Below are positions 53,167-61,351 of a stretch of 64,000 nt of DNA, piece by piece. The notes under the pieces are model-generated. The model made no database searches. It was given only the letters and a program-made list of their open reading frames with translations, and was not told the DNA's origin. A program made the position numbers and the translations under genes. The stretch's first letter is position 1, and each line of letters begins with the position of its first letter. Origin of the DNA: Brachymonas sp049977365 (GTDB lineage Bacteria > Pseudomonadota > Gammaproteobacteria > Burkholderiales > Burkholderiaceae_C); contig NZ_JBNGEN010000009.1 of the NCBI RefSeq assembly GCF_049977365.1, forward strand, positions 21,525 to 85,524, in the 5' to 3' direction.

Positions 53167-55247
53167 GCCGCATCATCCGGCGGTGGAGCGGACCTGCGCG
53201 TGCGGGGCGGGAACATGAACGTGAGCGGGGCCTGCCGCATCCGGTAGAACAGCGCCGAACGAATGCGTCTGCGGTCGAGTCGAGGCACGTCATGGGCGGT
53301 CAGCGCCGTGCGGAACGCCAGGTAAAAGCTCACCCCCACATTGATCGGCCCCACCAGCGCTACGCCTGCCACTGCCAGCCAGAAGTCGGTGCGATGCACC
53401 ACCTGCAGGCCCAGCGACTCGATGGCCGCCGCCAGCTGCCCGGCTGCGATGGTCACGTGGCGCACTTCGAGCTCCAGCCCGAAGAACAGCGCCACCGCCG
53501 GCACCAGCCCCAGCAGCAGACCCAGCGAGATGTTGGCTGCCAGCCCCGAGATGTTCCGTCGCCACCAGGCGGCCCAGCGCAGGGCGCGCGCCGGCCCCAG
53601 CCGGGCAATCGAGCGAGGATGGTAGGCAATGGACGAGTCCAGCCGGTGGAACACGAACCAGTTCTCTGCCCAGCCCGCGATGATGCTGGAGGCAAACAGC
53701 ATCACCCCGGTCGCGGCCGCGAACAGCGTGGTCGGCCCCAGCACGCTCAGGCTGTGCAGGGTCTTTTCCGCATAGGCCGGGGCGATCATGCTGTGCCCCA
53801 GCACGTGGCGCAGGGCGGCCGACAGCAGCAGCACGGTCGGCATGACGGCCACCAGGTTGCCGATCACGGCCGCCACCTGGCTGCGGATGAGGTGCGCTAC
53901 CTCGTCGACGAATCCATCGACCGCATTGGGCCGGCCCATGTCCTTGAGCCGTGCCGCCATGGCCGGCGCCGTGACGGCCGGCTGCTTGGTGGCCACGGTC
54001 CAGTGCAGGAGCTGGATGAGCACGAACACTACCGCGTAGTTGAGACCCGCCGCCAGCCCGCTCCAGAAGATCGACAGCGCCAGGGCCGTGAGCACGAACT
54101 TGGTCCACACCGCAAAGCCCATCGCGAAGCCGCCGCCGAGTGCGTGGCCGAACAGCACACGCCAGTCGTGCGTGTTGCGGGTGATGTAGGCCTCGCCGCT
54201 TTCCGCATGGCGCTCGGCGATCTTGGAGGCCACGAGGTGGGCATTGTGGTGCCAGAGCTTGCGCACACTGCGCCGCTCGCGGCCGATGACCACCAGCTTG
54301 GCCAGCAGCCGCACGTTGGCATGGTCGGGTTCCTCGCTCAGCAGGCAGTCGAGCAGGTCGTGCACCCGCTGCACCCGGTCCCTGAACTGGCGCAGCATGA
54401 ACACGATGCCCACCGACACGCCATGCTTGTCGAGGTGGCCATACACCGTACTCATGGCCGCGCGGCAGGCCAGCAGCTGCTGGCGCAGGGCCTGCGCGGC
54501 ATCCTGCGTGAGCCTGGGTTCGCGGCCGTGGAGCCGGATCGTGCGGCTGAAGCGTGCGCGCACTTCCGGCAGGCGGTGAAAGGCCTCCAGAGTCTGCCCG
54601 TCGTGCGTCATGCGCACCCGGATATCGTTGGCGAACCCGATCGCCGTGATCTGGCTCACCGTGTACGTGATGGCTTCCAGGAGCTTGCCCTGCCAGTAGC
54701 TCAGCACGCCGTAGGGCCTGGAGGACGGTGCAGCCGAAGCAGGAGGAACTGCCTGCACCGGCGCATCGCCTGCAGGCGGGTCCGCCGGCAGCGAAAACAG
54801 CAGCGTGTCGAGCTGGTCGAGCAGGCCCGGGTCGAGCGCCCGTAGCCACTGGGCATCGAAGCCGTGGGGCAGCAGCAGCTCGAAGAGCTCGGACAGATCG
54901 GTCGTCTCCGGCGTCACCGGCATGAACTTGCGCGAGATGCGGTGCCGCAGCTCGCTCAGAAAGGCCGTGCGCGGCGCAAAGCCAAAATCCGCCAGCAGGG
55001 GCGTGACATCCACTTCGGAGAGAAAGCGCAGCCACCACGCCCGCCAGCGCGGCAGCCAGTCGGGCTGGCGCTGAGCCGCCGCCACGATCTGGCGCACATG
55101 GCCGACGGCGGTCTGCACGTCGCGGCCCTCGCCCCGGATCCAGGCCAGCAGGTCATACAGCCAGAGGTGGCGATGCACCATGTCCGCCTGCGGATCCAGG
55201 GCATCGAGCAGGCGCTGCAGATCGGGAGGAGTGTCGGTGTGCTTCAT
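53163..55247 (-). CDS. Site-specific recombinase-like membrane protein (Gcr family)
   Basis: A 694-residue protein of the family called site-specific recombinase after gonococcal Gcr. It has a long N-terminal soluble part with DLLAWIRGEGRD and HRISRKFMPVTPETTDLSELF. The rest has many hydrophobic segments, for example AVVFVLIQLLHW and ISLGLLLGLVPAVALFFGLEL. It has no tyrosine or serine recombinase catalytic motif that I can find, so the name is doubtful. The stop overlaps the thiL start. apaG lies 36 bp upstream on the same strand, making an apaG-gcr-thiL-pgpA run. Confidence 0.8.
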   Translation of the reverse strand: MKHTDTPPDLQRLLDALDPQADMVHRHLWLYDLLAWIRGEGRDVQTAVGHVRQIVAAAQRQPDWLPRWRAWWLRFLSEVDVTPLLADFGFAPRTAFLSELRHRISRKFMPVTPETTDLSELFELLLPHGFDAQWLRALDPGLLDQLDTLLFSLPADPPAGDAPVQAVPPASAAPSSRPYGVLSYWQGKLLEAITYTVSQITAIGFANDIRVRMTHDGQTLEAFHRLPEVRARFSRTIRLHGREPRLTQDAAQALRQQLLACRAAMSTVYGHLDKHGVSVGIVFMLRQFRDRVQRVHDLLDCLLSEEPDHANVRLLAKLVVIGRERRSVRKLWHHNAHLVASKIAERHAESGEAYITRNTHDWRVLFGHALGGGFAMGFAVWTKFVLTALALSIFWSGLAAGLNYAVVFVLIQLLHWTVATKQPAVTAPAMAARLKDMGRPNAVDGFVDEVAHLIRSQVAAVIGNLVAVMPTVLLLSAALRHVLGHSMIAPAYAEKTLHSLSVLGPTTLFAAATGVMLFASSIIAGWAENWFVFHRLDSSIAYHPRSIARLGPARALRWAAWWRRNISGLAANISLGLLLGLVPAVALFFGLELEVRHVTIAAGQLAAAIESLGLQVVHRTDFWLAVAGVALVGPINVGVSFYLAFRTALTAHDVPRLDRRRIRSALFYRMRQAPLTFMFPPRTRRSAPPPDDAA

Positions 55248-55283
55248 GGGCGACTCGGCGGTGATCTGCGGGAGGGACGGTGT

Positions 55284-55706
55284 TCAGTGCAGCGTATGGG
55301 GCGCACGCACATGCACGCCGGCTACCAGCACGAAGGGAGTGATCGGGGCATCGAAGCGGGTGCCATCCTCGGCCACGCAGAACAGACTCCCCTGCATGCG
55401 CCCCTCGGGCGTAGGCAGGGGCGTGCCGCTGGTGTAGTCGAAGCTCTCGCCCGGCTCCAGGAGCGGCTGGTGCCCGACCACGGCCAGACCCTGCACCTCC
55501 TGCACATGCCCCGTGCCATCGGTGATGATCCAGTGCCTGGCAATGACCTGTGCCGCCATCTGGCCCGTGTTAGTGATCGTCACATGGTAGGCAAACAGAA
55601 AGCGGCCCTCGTCCGGCGCCGATTCGGAAGGCAGATACTCGGGCTCCACGCGGATCGTCATCTGGTACGCCGCAGGGTCTGCGGAAAGAGGGGCATCGGT
55701 GGACAT
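55284..55706 (-). CDS. apaG: ApaG (Co2+/Mg2+ efflux-associated protein)
   Basis: A 140-residue ApaG-domain (DUF525) protein with a fibronectin-like fold. It has been linked to cobalt and magnesium homeostasis, but its precise activity is unknown. The domain shows FLFAYHVTITNTGQMAAQVI, HWIITDGTGHVQEVQGLAVVG, then LEPGESFDYTSGTPLPTPEG and MQGSLFCVAEDG, all as in the family. The start at 55706 (MSTDAPLSADPA) is the natural one; the frame runs open to 55856. It diverges from rpe over about 100 bp. Confidence 0.94.
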   Translation of the reverse strand: MSTDAPLSADPAAYQMTIRVEPEYLPSESAPDEGRFLFAYHVTITNTGQMAAQVIARHWIITDGTGHVQEVQGLAVVGHQPLLEPGESFDYTSGTPLPTPEGRMQGSLFCVAEDGTRFDAPITPFVLVAGVHVRAPHTLH

Positions 55707-55795
55707 GGTGAGAACTGCTTCGAGGTAAAAGAAAGAAGGAACAGGAGGGCGGTCGGGCTTGGCGCGCCACCCGCCCGAGGGCTCGGAGGCTCTGC

Positions 55796-55801
55796 GACAA
55801 T
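55796..55801 (+). promoter_or_regulatory. Candidate -10 box (GACAAT) for a leaderless rpe transcript
   Basis: GACAAT ends exactly six bases before the rpe ATG at 55808, the same hexamer and spacing as at pyrC. No ribosome binding site lies between. A -35 box is not convincing. Confidence 0.5.
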
Positions 55802-55807
55802 ACCGGC

Positions 55808-56485
55808 ATGACGACCTTCCGCATTGCCCCCTCCATCCTCTCGGCCGACTTTGCACGCCTCGGCGAGGAAGTCCGCGACGTCATCGCCGCCGGTGCCGAC
55901 TGGATCCATTTTGACGTGATGGACAACCATTATGTCCCCAACCTCACTTTTGGCCCCATGGTCCTGCAGGCCATCCAGCCGCATGCCTGCCGCCCCGACG
56001 GCAGCCGCGTTCCGCTCGACGTGCACATGATGGTGCAGCCCGTCGACGCGCTCGCCCAGGCCTTCGCCCAGGCCGGAGCCGACCTCATCAGCTTCCACCC
56101 CGACGCCACCCCGCACGCCCATCGCAGCGTGCAGGCCATCAAGGCTGCCGGGTGTCAGGCCGGAGTGGTGTTCAATCCCTCCGCCCCTCTCGATGTGCTC
56201 GACTGGCTCATCGACGACATCGACCTCATCCTCATCATGAGCGTCAACCCCGGCTTCGGGGGGCAGAGCTTCATCGACAGCGCCCTGCGCAAGATCGAGG
56301 CCGCGCGCCGCCGCATCGACGCCTCCGGACGCGACATCCGCCTGGAAGTCGATGGCGGCATCAAGGTCGACAACATCCGCCGCGTGGCCGACGCCGGAGC
56401 CGACACCTTCGTGGCCGGCAGTGCCATCTTTGGCAAGCCCGACTACGCCGGCGTCATCCGCGCCATGCGCGAGGTCCTGGCATGA
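55808..56485 (+). CDS. rpe: Ribulose-phosphate 3-epimerase
   Basis: Rpe interconverts ribulose-5-phosphate and xylulose-5-phosphate in the pentose phosphate pathway. The 225-residue TIM-barrel chain has the metal and catalytic segments IAPSILSADFARLGEEV, HFDVMDNHYVPNLTFGP, SFHPDATPHAHR, MSVNPGFGGQSFI and LEVDGGIKVDNI. It starts an rpe-gph pair with an ATGA overlap. The start codon has no ribosome binding site and sits six bases after GACAAT. Confidence 0.96.
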   Translation: MTTFRIAPSILSADFARLGEEVRDVIAAGADWIHFDVMDNHYVPNLTFGPMVLQAIQPHACRPDGSRVPLDVHMMVQPVDALAQAFAQAGADLISFHPDATPHAHRSVQAIKAAGCQAGVVFNPSAPLDVLDWLIDDIDLILIMSVNPGFGGQSFIDSALRKIEAARRRIDASGRDIRLEVDGGIKVDNIRRVADAGADTFVAGSAIFGKPDYAGVIRAMREVLA

Positions 56486-57216
56486 ACGCGCCCCGCACGG
56501 GCATCTCCCTGCGCTGGCCGGGAGCCGAACGGCCGCTCGTGGTGCACGGGCTCATGATCGACCTCGACGGCACCCTGGCCAACACCCTGGGCGACTTCGA
56601 CGCGGCCCTCAACGCCATGCTGCGCGATCTGGCCCTGCCGGCCATCGATGCGGACACCATCTCCCGCCTCGTCGGCAAGGGCAGCGAAAAGCTCGTGCGC
56701 AGCGTGCTCGTGTCGGTGGGCGCGGCACCGGCGCCCGACGCCCTCGATCCCGCCCTGTTCCAGCAGGCCTATGTCACCTACCAGCGCCACTACGCCGGCA
56801 TCAACGGCCAGCACAGCGTGGCCTACCCCGGCGTGGCCGAAGGGCTCGCCGCCCTGTCCGCCACCGGCGTGCCCATGGCCTGCCTCACCAACAAGCCCCG
56901 AGCCCACGCCGAAACCCTGCTTGCCACCCTGGGCCTTACCCGGCACTTCTCGCAGGTGTTCGGCGGCGACTGCTTCGCCCGCAAGAAACCTGACCCGCTT
57001 CCGCTCATCGAGACCGCCCGTGCCCTCGGCGTGGCGCCCCAGGATGCCCTCATGCTCGGCGACTCCTCCAACGATTCCCAGGCCGCCCACGCAGCCGGCT
57101 CGCCCGTCCTGCTCGTCGAATACGGCTATAACCACGGCCATTCCATCCACGAGGTGCCGGCGCTCGGCTACCTGCGCAGCCTGGCCGACCTGCAGGTCGA
57201 TACGGTCCGCGCATGA
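56482..57216 (+). CDS. gph: Phosphoglycolate phosphatase
   Basis: A 244-residue HAD-family phosphatase that removes phosphoglycolate, a by-product of DNA end repair and oxygenase reactions. HAD motif I is MIDLDGTLANT, motif II is ACLTNKPRA, motif III is the lysine in ARKKPDPLPL and motif IV is GDSSNDSQAA. The position next to rpe matches the conserved rpe-gph-trpE order. The ATG overlaps the rpe stop; the N-terminal 20 residues are an extra leader relative to short homologues. Confidence 0.93.
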   Translation: MNAPRTGISLRWPGAERPLVVHGLMIDLDGTLANTLGDFDAALNAMLRDLALPAIDADTISRLVGKGSEKLVRSVLVSVGAAPAPDALDPALFQQAYVTYQRHYAGINGQHSVAYPGVAEGLAALSATGVPMACLTNKPRAHAETLLATLGLTRHFSQVFGGDCFARKKPDPLPLIETARALGVAPQDALMLGDSSNDSQAAHAAGSPVLLVEYGYNHGHSIHEVPALGYLRSLADLQVDTVRA

Positions 57217-57308
57217 CCAGCGGCCTCCCGCACGGCCATGCCCCGTACCCCCCGGCAGTCGGGCGGGCGCGGGGCGCGGCAGCGTCATCCTTCTTCCCGT
57301 AATCTCCC

Positions 57309-58319
57309 ATGACCCGAATCTGCATCATCGGTGCGGGCGCCATTGGCGGCTACCTCGGCACCCGGCTGGCCCTCACTGGCCGTGCCACCGTCTCGGCCGT
57401 GGCCCGCGGTGCCACGCTCGATGCCCTGCGCCATTACGGCTGGCGGCTTCGACTCGGTGGTGACACCCTCCAGGCCCCCGCCATCGCCAGTGACGATCCC
57501 GCCACCCTCGGCCCACAGGATCTGGTCATCCTGGCCGTCAAGGGCCCCGCGCTCGCACACATCGCCCGCCAGATGGCGCCGCTGCTGCATGCTTCCACCG
57601 TGATCCTGCCCGCCATGAACGGAGTGCCATGGTGGTTCGCACAAGGCGTTCCCGGCCTGCCCGACAGCCCCCTCGACAGCGTCGATCCCGGGGGCGTCAT
57701 CTCCCGTGCCATTCCGCTGCGTCAGGTGGTGGGGGCCGTGCTCCACATGGGGGTGGCGGTACTGGAGCCCGGTCTCGCGTGGCATCGCATGGGGCATGGC
57801 ATCATCCTCGGCGAGCCGGGTGGGGCCCCCTCCGTGCGCCTGACGCATGTGGCCGGTCTGCTGCAGGCTGCCGGCATGGACGTCACCCTGTCCAACCATG
57901 TCCGCCGCGACATCTGGTACAAGCTCTGGGGCAACCTCACCATGAACCCCGTCTCGGCCCTGACCGGGGCCACCGTCGACCGCATCCTCGCCGACCCGCT
58001 GGTGCGCCATTTCTGCTCCGTCGCCATGGAAGAGGCCGCCCGCATCGGGCAGCGCATCGACTGTCCCATCGACCAGCCGCCCGAGGAGCGCCATGCCCTC
58101 ACCGCCCGGCTGGGCGCCTTCAAGACCTCCATGCTCCAGGACGCCGAAGCCGGCCGCATGCTCGAACTCGACAGCATCGTCGGAGCCGTGCGCGAGCTGG
58201 GCCAGCGCCTTGGCGAGCCCACTCCGGCCATCGATGCGCTGCTGGGGCTCACCCGCCTGTTCGGACGTGTGCACGGCCTGTACCCAGAGCCCCACGTCGC
58301 CCCCGAGCACCTCACCTGA
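57309..58319 (+). CDS. panE: 2-dehydropantoate 2-reductase (PanE family)
   Basis: A 336-residue NADPH-dependent reductase of the ketopantoate family, probably for pantothenate and CoA synthesis. The nucleotide-binding GAGAIGGYLG is at the N-terminus, the catalytic lysine in WYKLWGNLTMNPVSALTG. The EEAARIGQRIDCPI and the closing LDSIVGAVRELGQRLGE segments are family features. PanE-like paralogues are common in Burkholderiales, so the substrate is likely but not certain. CGTAAT lies just before the ATG (N5), possibly another near-leaderless start. Confidence 0.88.
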   Translation: MTRICIIGAGAIGGYLGTRLALTGRATVSAVARGATLDALRHYGWRLRLGGDTLQAPAIASDDPATLGPQDLVILAVKGPALAHIARQMAPLLHASTVILPAMNGVPWWFAQGVPGLPDSPLDSVDPGGVISRAIPLRQVVGAVLHMGVAVLEPGLAWHRMGHGIILGEPGGAPSVRLTHVAGLLQAAGMDVTLSNHVRRDIWYKLWGNLTMNPVSALTGATVDRILADPLVRHFCSVAMEEAARIGQRIDCPIDQPPEERHALTARLGAFKTSMLQDAEAGRMLELDSIVGAVRELGQRLGEPTPAIDALLGLTRLFGRVHGLYPEPHVAPEHLT

Positions 58320-58342
58320 CATTCTCCGTTTTTTGCTACACT
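58316..58342 (+). promoter_or_regulatory. Candidate trp operon promoter
   Basis: An extended -10, TGC-TACACT (58334-58342), is the best element. CTGACA at 58316-58321 could be the -35 but is only 15 bp away. The predicted start point near 58349 is just three bases before the leader peptide ATG at 58352. Confidence 0.5.
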
Positions 58343-58351
58343 GACCCGCAT

Positions 58352-58444
58352 ATGTTCGTTCACCGCATCATCCTCACAGGTTGCAGCGACCGGGGAGCCT
58401 GGCCCTGGCGATCCTTGGCAGCCCTCTCCCGGCTCCCCGCCTGA
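58352..58444 (+). CDS. trpL: trp operon leader peptide (30 residues)
   Basis: A 30-residue open frame upstream of trpE with two tryptophan codons in the sequence AWPWRS (TGG at 58400-58402 and 58406-58408). Tryptophan is rare, so two within three codons directly before an amino-acid biosynthesis operon strongly suggests a regulatory leader. The stop at 58444 falls between the two halves of alternative hairpins. The ATG has no room for a ribosome binding site if transcription starts near 58349, so the leader may be read as a leaderless frame, as in alphaproteobacterial trpL. Confidence 0.75.
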   Translation: MFVHRIILTGCSDRGAWPWRSLAALSRLPA

Positions 58445-58540
58445 AGCGGAGCCGGTATCTTGGCGTGCGGCCAGTGCCTGTCGGCGGCCCGCGCTTCTGG
58501 ATGACAATCACGCCTTGCCCCGCATCTGTCCGGCAGGGCG
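58391..58540 (+). promoter_or_regulatory. trp attenuator-like leader with alternative hairpins
   Basis: Strand 58391-58399 pairs perfectly with 58431-58439 (9 bp), just around the two Trp codons. The second strand can instead pair with downstream sequence: 58429-58436 with 58448-58455 (8 bp). A further 9-bp stem (58511-58519 with 58532-58540, one wobble) sits just before the trpE ribosome binding site. The layout is that of an attenuator in which ribosome stalling at Trp codons chooses the fold. No clear U tract follows, so termination may be weak, Rho-dependent, or replaced by control of trpE translation. Confidence 0.6.
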
Positions 58541-58555
58541 TCTGAGGTGATTTCC

Positions 58556-60058
58556 ATGATGACCGAACTCGAATTCAACAGCCTGGCGGCCCAGGGCTAT
58601 AACCGCATCCCCCTGATGCAGGAAGCCTTCGCCGATCTCGAAACCCCCCTGTCCCTCTACCTCAAGCTGGCCTATGTCGAATACGGCGGCGCGCGCAGCT
58701 TTCTGCTCGAATCCGTCGTCGGCGGCGAGCGCTTCGGACGCTACAGCTTCATCGGCCTGCCGGCGCACACTTTCCTGCGAGCCACGGGGTTCGGCAGCGA
58801 GGCCCGCACCGAGGTCGTCACCGACGGCCGGGTCGTCGAGGTCGACCACGGCAACCCGCTCGACTTCATCGCACGCTACCAGTCCCGCTTCAAGGTCGCC
58901 GTCACCCCCGGCATGCCCCGCTTCTGCGGGGGGCTGGCCGGCTATTTCGGCTATGACGCCGTGCGCTACATCGAGAAGAAGCTCGCCTCCACCTGCCCGC
59001 CCGACGAAATCGGTACGCCCGACATCCTGCTGCTGCAGTGCGAGGAAGTCGCCGTCATCGACAACCTCTCCGGCAAGCTCTACCTGCTCGTCTATGCCGA
59101 TCCCTCCCGGCCCGAAGCCTACGCGCAGGCGCAGCACCGCCTGCGCGAGCTGCGCGAGCGGCTCTCCCAGCCGGCCCTGCCGCCGGCTGCCGGGCGGTTC
59201 CAGTCCGAGCCGGTCGAGCGCCACTTTGCCAAGGCCGACTATCTGGCCGCCGTGCAGCGCGCCAAGGACCTGATCGCTGCGGGCGACTTCATGCAGGTGC
59301 AGGTAGGCCAGCGCATGGAAAAGCGCTTTGCCGCCCATCCGCTCAATCTCTACCGTGCCCTGCGCTCGCTCAACCCGAGCCCCTACATGTACTACTACCA
59401 CTTCGGAGACTTCCAGGTGGTCGGGTCGTCGCCCGAAATTCTCGTGCGACACGAGCAGGACACCTCCGGCGAGCAGACCATCACCATCCGTCCGCTGGCA
59501 GGCACCCGTCCGCGCGGAGCCACGCCCGAGGCCGACCGTGCCGCCGAGCAGGAGCTCATCCACGATCCCAAGGAGCGTGCCGAGCACGTCATGCTCATCG
59601 ACCTCGCCCGCAACGACATCGGACGCATCGCCAAGACCGGTTCGGTCCAGGTCACCGAGGCCTTCGTGGTCGAGCGCTACAGCCACGTCATGCACATCGT
59701 CAGCAACGTGCAGGGCACGCTGCAGGACGGCATGACCAGCATGGACGTATTCAAGGCCACCTTCCCCGCCGGCACCCTCACAGGGGCGCCCAAGGTGCAT
59801 GCCATGGAGCTCATCGACCAGCTCGAACCCGTCAAGCGCGGCATCTATGGCGGTGCCTGCGGCTATCTCAGCTACGCCGGCGACATGGATCTCGCCATCG
59901 CCATCCGCACCGCGGTGGTCAAGGACGGCATGCTCTACGTGCAGGCTGCGGCCGGCGTCGTGGCCGACAGCATCCCCGAGATGGAATGGAAGGAAACCGA
60001 ACACAAGGCCCGCGCGCTCCTGCGCGCCGCCGAACTGGTAGAGGAGGGCCTGCAATGA
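58556..60058 (+). CDS. trpE: Anthranilate synthase component I
   Basis: TrpE turns chorismate into anthranilate with TrpG. The 500-residue chain has a tryptophan feedback site near LLESVVGG, then chorismate-binding blocks SPEILVRHEQD, RPLAGTRPRGATPEAD, the MLIDLARNDIGRI segment and TFPAGTLTGAPKVHAMELID. GGACGYLSYAGDMDLAIAIR ends the family core. A strong GAGGTG lies six bases before the ATG at 58556; a GTG at 58547 is inside this site. The stop overlaps the trpG start (ATGA). Confidence 0.96.
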   Translation: MMTELEFNSLAAQGYNRIPLMQEAFADLETPLSLYLKLAYVEYGGARSFLLESVVGGERFGRYSFIGLPAHTFLRATGFGSEARTEVVTDGRVVEVDHGNPLDFIARYQSRFKVAVTPGMPRFCGGLAGYFGYDAVRYIEKKLASTCPPDEIGTPDILLLQCEEVAVIDNLSGKLYLLVYADPSRPEAYAQAQHRLRELRERLSQPALPPAAGRFQSEPVERHFAKADYLAAVQRAKDLIAAGDFMQVQVGQRMEKRFAAHPLNLYRALRSLNPSPYMYYYHFGDFQVVGSSPEILVRHEQDTSGEQTITIRPLAGTRPRGATPEADRAAEQELIHDPKERAEHVMLIDLARNDIGRIAKTGSVQVTEAFVVERYSHVMHIVSNVQGTLQDGMTSMDVFKATFPAGTLTGAPKVHAMELIDQLEPVKRGIYGGACGYLSYAGDMDLAIAIRTAVVKDGMLYVQAAAGVVADSIPEMEWKETEHKARALLRAAELVEEGLQ

Positions 60059-60666
60059 GCGCCACCAAGCTCCTGATGATCGACAACTACGACAGCTTCA
60101 CCTACAACATCGTCCAGTATTTCGGCGAGCTTGGGGCCCATGTCGCAGTGCATCGCAACGACGAAATCAGCCTCGAACAACTCGACGACCTGTTCCGGCA
60201 GGGCGCCTTCGACCATCTCTGCATCTCGCCCGGCCCCTGCTCGCCCAACGAGGCCGGCGTGTCCGTGGCGGCCATTCGCCACTTTGCGGGCAAGCTGCCC
60301 ATCCTCGGCGTCTGCCTGGGCCATCAGGCCATCGGTGCGGCCTTCGGGGGGCGCATCGTGCGGGCGCGCGAGCTCATGCACGGCAAGACCAGCGTCATCA
60401 CCACCACCCAGACCGGCGTCTTCCGCGACCTGCCCCGGCAGTTCACCGTCAACCGCTACCACTCGCTGGCCATCGAGCGCGCCACCCTGCCGCCCGAGCT
60501 CGAAGTCACCGCCTGGACCGACGATGGCGAGATCATGGGCGTGCGTCACCGCACCCTGCCCATCGAGGGCGTGCAGTTCCACCCCGAGAGCATCCTGACC
60601 GAACACGGCCACGCCATGCTGCGCAACTTCCTGCAGACACCGGCATCTCCCGCATCAGAGGCCTGA
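60055..60666 (+). CDS. trpG: Anthranilate synthase component II (glutamine amidotransferase)
   Basis: TrpG supplies ammonia from glutamine to TrpE. The 203-residue class I amidotransferase has the nucleophile cysteine in LGVCLGHQAIG, the histidine-glutamate pair in VQFHPESILT and the N-terminal MIDNYDSFTYNIVQYF. The ATG at 60055 overlaps the trpE stop. In many bacteria this chain also serves folate synthesis as PabA; here its place beside trpE fits tryptophan. One base separates it from the LysE-type gene. Confidence 0.96.
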   Translation: MSATKLLMIDNYDSFTYNIVQYFGELGAHVAVHRNDEISLEQLDDLFRQGAFDHLCISPGPCSPNEAGVSVAAIRHFAGKLPILGVCLGHQAIGAAFGGRIVRARELMHGKTSVITTTQTGVFRDLPRQFTVNRYHSLAIERATLPPELEVTAWTDDGEIMGVRHRTLPIEGVQFHPESILTEHGHAMLRNFLQTPASPASEA

Positions 60667-60667
60667 C

Positions 60668-61330
60668 ATGCCCGACACCAGCCACCTGCTCATGTTCATG
60701 CTGGCCGGCCTGCTGCTCAATCTCACACCGGGCCCCGATGTGTTCTACATCATGGGACACAGCATGCGTGCCGGGCGCAGAGCCGGGCTGGTCGCCAGCG
60801 CAGGCGTCCTGACCGGCTGCCTGGTGCATGTGCTGCTCGCTGCAGCCGGGCTCAGTGCCCTGGTGGCCGCATCCCCTCTCGTGTTCTCCGTGCTCAAGGG
60901 GCTCGGCGCCGCTTATCTGGTCTACATCGGAGTGGGCATGCTGCGCACTCTCTGGCATCCCCTGCCCGAAGATGAGGCAGGGCAGGGCGCTGCATGGTCT
61001 TCGGGAAATCGCGTGTCGCTCTCGCGCGTCTACCGGCAGGGATTCCTGTCCGACGTACTCAATCCCAAGACCGCCCTGTTTTTCCTTGCCTTCCTGCCGC
61101 AGTTCGTCACGCCCGGAACAGCCCATCCCGGCCTGGCCCTGCTGCTGCTCGGACTGCTCTTCACCTTCAACAGCGCCATTTTCTGTGCCCTCTGGGCCGT
61201 ACTCACCGCGCGGCTCGGTGCCACGCGCACCCTGCGGCGCGCCATGCACTGGTTCGAGGGGCTGGCCGGTGCCGTCATCATTCTTTTTGGCCTGCGCGTG
61301 GCCTTCGCCGATGCGCCCGCCACCCATTGA
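60668..61330 (+). CDS. LysE/RhtB family amino acid exporter inside the trp operon
   Basis: A 220-residue inner-membrane exporter of the LysE/RhtB superfamily. The N-terminal NLTPGPDVFYIMGHSMRAGRRAG and the central GFLSDVLNPKTALFFLAFLPQFV are the family signatures, with about six membrane helices. These proteins pump out amino acids such as lysine, homoserine or threonine. The gene starts one base after trpG and ends 21 bp before trpD, so it is part of the trp operon. Tryptophan or an intermediate such as anthranilate is therefore a possible substrate, but this is inference from place alone. Confidence 0.9.
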   Translation: MPDTSHLLMFMLAGLLLNLTPGPDVFYIMGHSMRAGRRAGLVASAGVLTGCLVHVLLAAAGLSALVAASPLVFSVLKGLGAAYLVYIGVGMLRTLWHPLPEDEAGQGAAWSSGNRVSLSRVYRQGFLSDVLNPKTALFFLAFLPQFVTPGTAHPGLALLLLGLLFTFNSAIFCALWAVLTARLGATRTLRRAMHWFEGLAGAVIILFGLRVAFADAPATH

Positions 61331-61351
61331 CTCTTTCCCGGAACGCTTCCC

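Noticed and set aside
53163..55247. Reading the recombinase-like gene as a sign of a mobile element
   Set aside because: No integrase, attachment-like repeats or cargo nearby; the gene sits in a conserved metabolic run.
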